Part shown: positions 32,968 to 33,132 of the stretch, piece by piece | Layout of the letters: each line of letters opens with the position of its first letter | Position numbering within the stretch: the first letter of the stretch is position 1 | Assembly (NCBI GenBank): GCA_964194935.1 | Contig: CAXMOL010000119.1 | Coordinates: 1-33,132, forward strand | DNA length: 33,132 nt | Direction: 5' to 3' | Source: JACZWZ01 sp964194935 | GTDB taxonomy: Bacteria > Actinomycetota > Acidimicrobiia > Spongiisociales > UBA11373 | Position numbers and translations under genes: made by a program | The notes under the pieces: model-generated | Seen by the model: the letters and a program-made list of their open reading frames with translations, nothing else | What the model was told of the DNA's origin: nothing | Database searches by the model: none

Positions 32968-33018
32968 CCTCTGATGACATTTACGCACCGTGGGGGATGG
33001 AGTGGTGATGTCCACCGA
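32968..33018 (+). repeat. intergenic repeat copy D
   Basis: CCTCTGATG, ACATTTACG, CACC, GTGGGGGATG, GAGTGGTGATGTCC. Outer GACAT/ATGTC and inner CACC/GGTG can pair, leaving TTACG as an unpaired bulge on one side. It lies between the methyltransferase start and the partial gene at the right edge. Confidence 0.85.
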
Positions 33019-33067
33019 CACCACCCATTTGCGGGCTTGCCGGTTGGTCTGCCCCGCTAAAGGGCGT

Positions 33068-33132
33068 CTACGAAGCGGGCGGGTACCGGTACACGTCTTC
33101 GGGATCCTCCGGGAACCATTGGCAGCCCAGCG
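33068..33132 (-). CDS. C-terminal end of an unidentified gene cut by the window edge
   Basis: On the minus strand, the open frame from the right edge reads LGCQWFPEDPEDVYRYPPAS and then TAG at 33070-33068. The aromatic- and proline-rich composition looks like real coding sequence, but only about 20 codons are visible and no family can be named. It would be the next unit beyond repeat copy D. Confidence 0.35.
   Translation of the reverse strand, partial: LGCQWFPEDPEDVYRYPPAS

Noticed and set aside
29688..33018. CRISPR array interpretation of the repeats
   Set aside because: Intervals between copies are 0.08-1.5 kb and contain genes, and there are no cas genes.
29688..33018. Canonical integron attC sites
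   Set aside because: Paired GTTRRRY and RYYYAAC ends were not found around any copy, only an isolated GTTGGGC near 31304. No integron integrase is in the window. The cassette idea is kept only as an analogy.
32917..33024. Upstream start for the methyltransferase
   Set aside because: The extension reads through repeat copy D and gives unstructured sequence; the ATG at 32916 begins the recognisable protein.

Overview
The window looks like the chromosome of a high-GC actinobacterium, most likely an uncultured relative of Acidimicrobiia. This placement is inferred from gene content, frequent GTG/TTG starts, TANNNT boxes 6-10 nt before several start codons (a leaderless-transcript signature) and an AdnAB-type helicase-nuclease pair. 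Both ends cut through genes. No rRNA, tRNA, CRISPR array or transposase gene was seen.

Layout. (1) 1-3358: the end of a molybdoenzyme-type respiratory cluster: an NrfD-like membrane subunit, a small membrane protein, a TorD-like chaperone, and an unusual Fe-S protein that appears to combine HdrA-N-like, ferredoxin, MvhD-like, ferredoxin and zinc-ribbon modules. (2) 3359-6685: a secreted SNase-lamin-tail lipoprotein (-), a possible decayed HTH gene, an alpha/beta hydrolase (+) and an Atg22/UMF1-type MFS transporter (-). (3) 6981-14529: a co-oriented DNA-end-processing operon, nurA-herA-sbcD-sbcC, ending in a translationally coupled CoA-transferase/racemase gene. A heptamer-repeat array fills the herA-sbcD gap. 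(4) 14582-16653: a NatAB-like ABC exporter (-). (5) 16715-21013: a divergent YchF-like GTPase, an RCK-UspA regulator overlapping a Kef-type antiporter, and Dtd. (6) 21014-27602 (-): adnA-adnB-plsY, joined by 4-base overlaps. (7) 27705-28988: glutamate dehydrogenase.

(8) 28989-33132 is accessory: a cupin enzyme, a seven-repeat predicted propeller lipoprotein, a small lipoprotein, a methyltransferase and a partial gene. Copies of a ~50-bp repeat (core ACATTTACG-N4-GTGGGGGATG) lie between every pair of neighbouring genes. All copies point the same way although the genes face both ways, giving a cassette-array appearance. This is the strongest candidate for something undescribed.

Two complete DNA double-strand-end processing sets (archaeal-type NurA-HerA with Mre11-Rad50/SbcDC, and actinobacterial AdnAB) lie within about 20 kb. 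The respiratory cluster and the RCK/Kef pair suggest flexible electron transport and potassium/proton homeostasis.
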